Positions 33,057-33,105 of a DNA stretch of 33,105 nt are shown here, piece by piece; the first letter of the stretch is position 1, and every line of letters starts with the position of its first letter. Position numbers and translations under genes: made by a program. Origin of the DNA: Clostridia bacterium (GTDB taxonomy: Bacteria > Bacillota > Clostridia > Oscillospirales > CAG-272); contig JAFVYY010000135.1 in assembly GCA_017508405.1 (NCBI GenBank), positions 1 to 33,105 on the forward strand, read 5' to 3'. Below the pieces are notes generated by a model that ran no database searches, was not told where the DNA came from, and was given only the letters and a program-made list of their open reading frames with translations.

Positions 33057-33105
33057 AATATTATAATGTATGTTTTATACGTAGCATTATTGTCGATGCC
33101 TTGCC

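Overview
The window looks like chromosomal core sequence from an endospore-forming, low-to-mid GC member of the class Clostridia, possibly Oscillospiraceae/Ruminococcaceae-like (family placement is inference). Evidence: the SRP RNA-dnaX-ybaB-recR order also known from Bacillus, a large SRP RNA with an Alu domain, dipicolinate synthase genes dpaA-dpaB (spore-specific), a class III anaerobic ribonucleotide reductase, AGGAGG-type ribosome binding sites and near-consensus TTGACA-17-TATAAT promoters. I see no prophage, insertion sequence, CRISPR array, tRNA or rRNA.

Layout. 1-918 is the 3' part of a FakA/YloV-type fatty-acid kinase gene, closed by a hairpin terminator. 1130-3214 (minus) holds an XRE regulator with a TPR-like tail, then a cysteine-rich YkgJ-like protein and a Nudix hydrolase; two palindromes there look like operators. 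3354-7362 (minus) is a DNA maintenance unit: SRP RNA, dnaX, ybaB, recR and an exonuclease with an extra C-terminal domain. dnaX has no room for its own promoter downstream of the SRP RNA, and carries an in-frame A AAA AAG heptamer followed by a stop three codons later in the -1 frame, the arrangement that makes the gamma subunit in Escherichia coli. 7477-10555 (minus) holds an AI-2E family membrane protein and guaB, each with promoter and terminator. 10645-14300 (minus) is a compact operon: a four-cysteine TSCPD protein, polA and ispE.

From 14404 the plus strand carries trmB, then dpaA-dpaB behind a candidate sigma-K promoter and, 23 bases further on, a cardiolipin synthase gene. 18135-23415 (minus) holds two related BspA-like leucine-rich-repeat lipoproteins, 378 and 1314 residues, each with its own promoter and terminator. 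trmL (minus) and secA (plus) diverge at about 24.1 kb. The secA leader shows two mutually exclusive small hairpins around a distant Shine-Dalgarno sequence. secA is followed by two overlapping multi-pass membrane proteins of unknown function. nrdD at 29354 has two NrdR boxes 32 bp apart, one inside the promoter spacer. The window ends with a MATE transporter gene and its terminator.

Most promising for follow-up: the dnaX frameshift signal, the secA leader switch, the NrdR-controlled nrdD promoter, the uncharacterised membrane protein pair behind secA, and the palindromes of the XRE regulator locus. No wholly new multi-gene system is evident.
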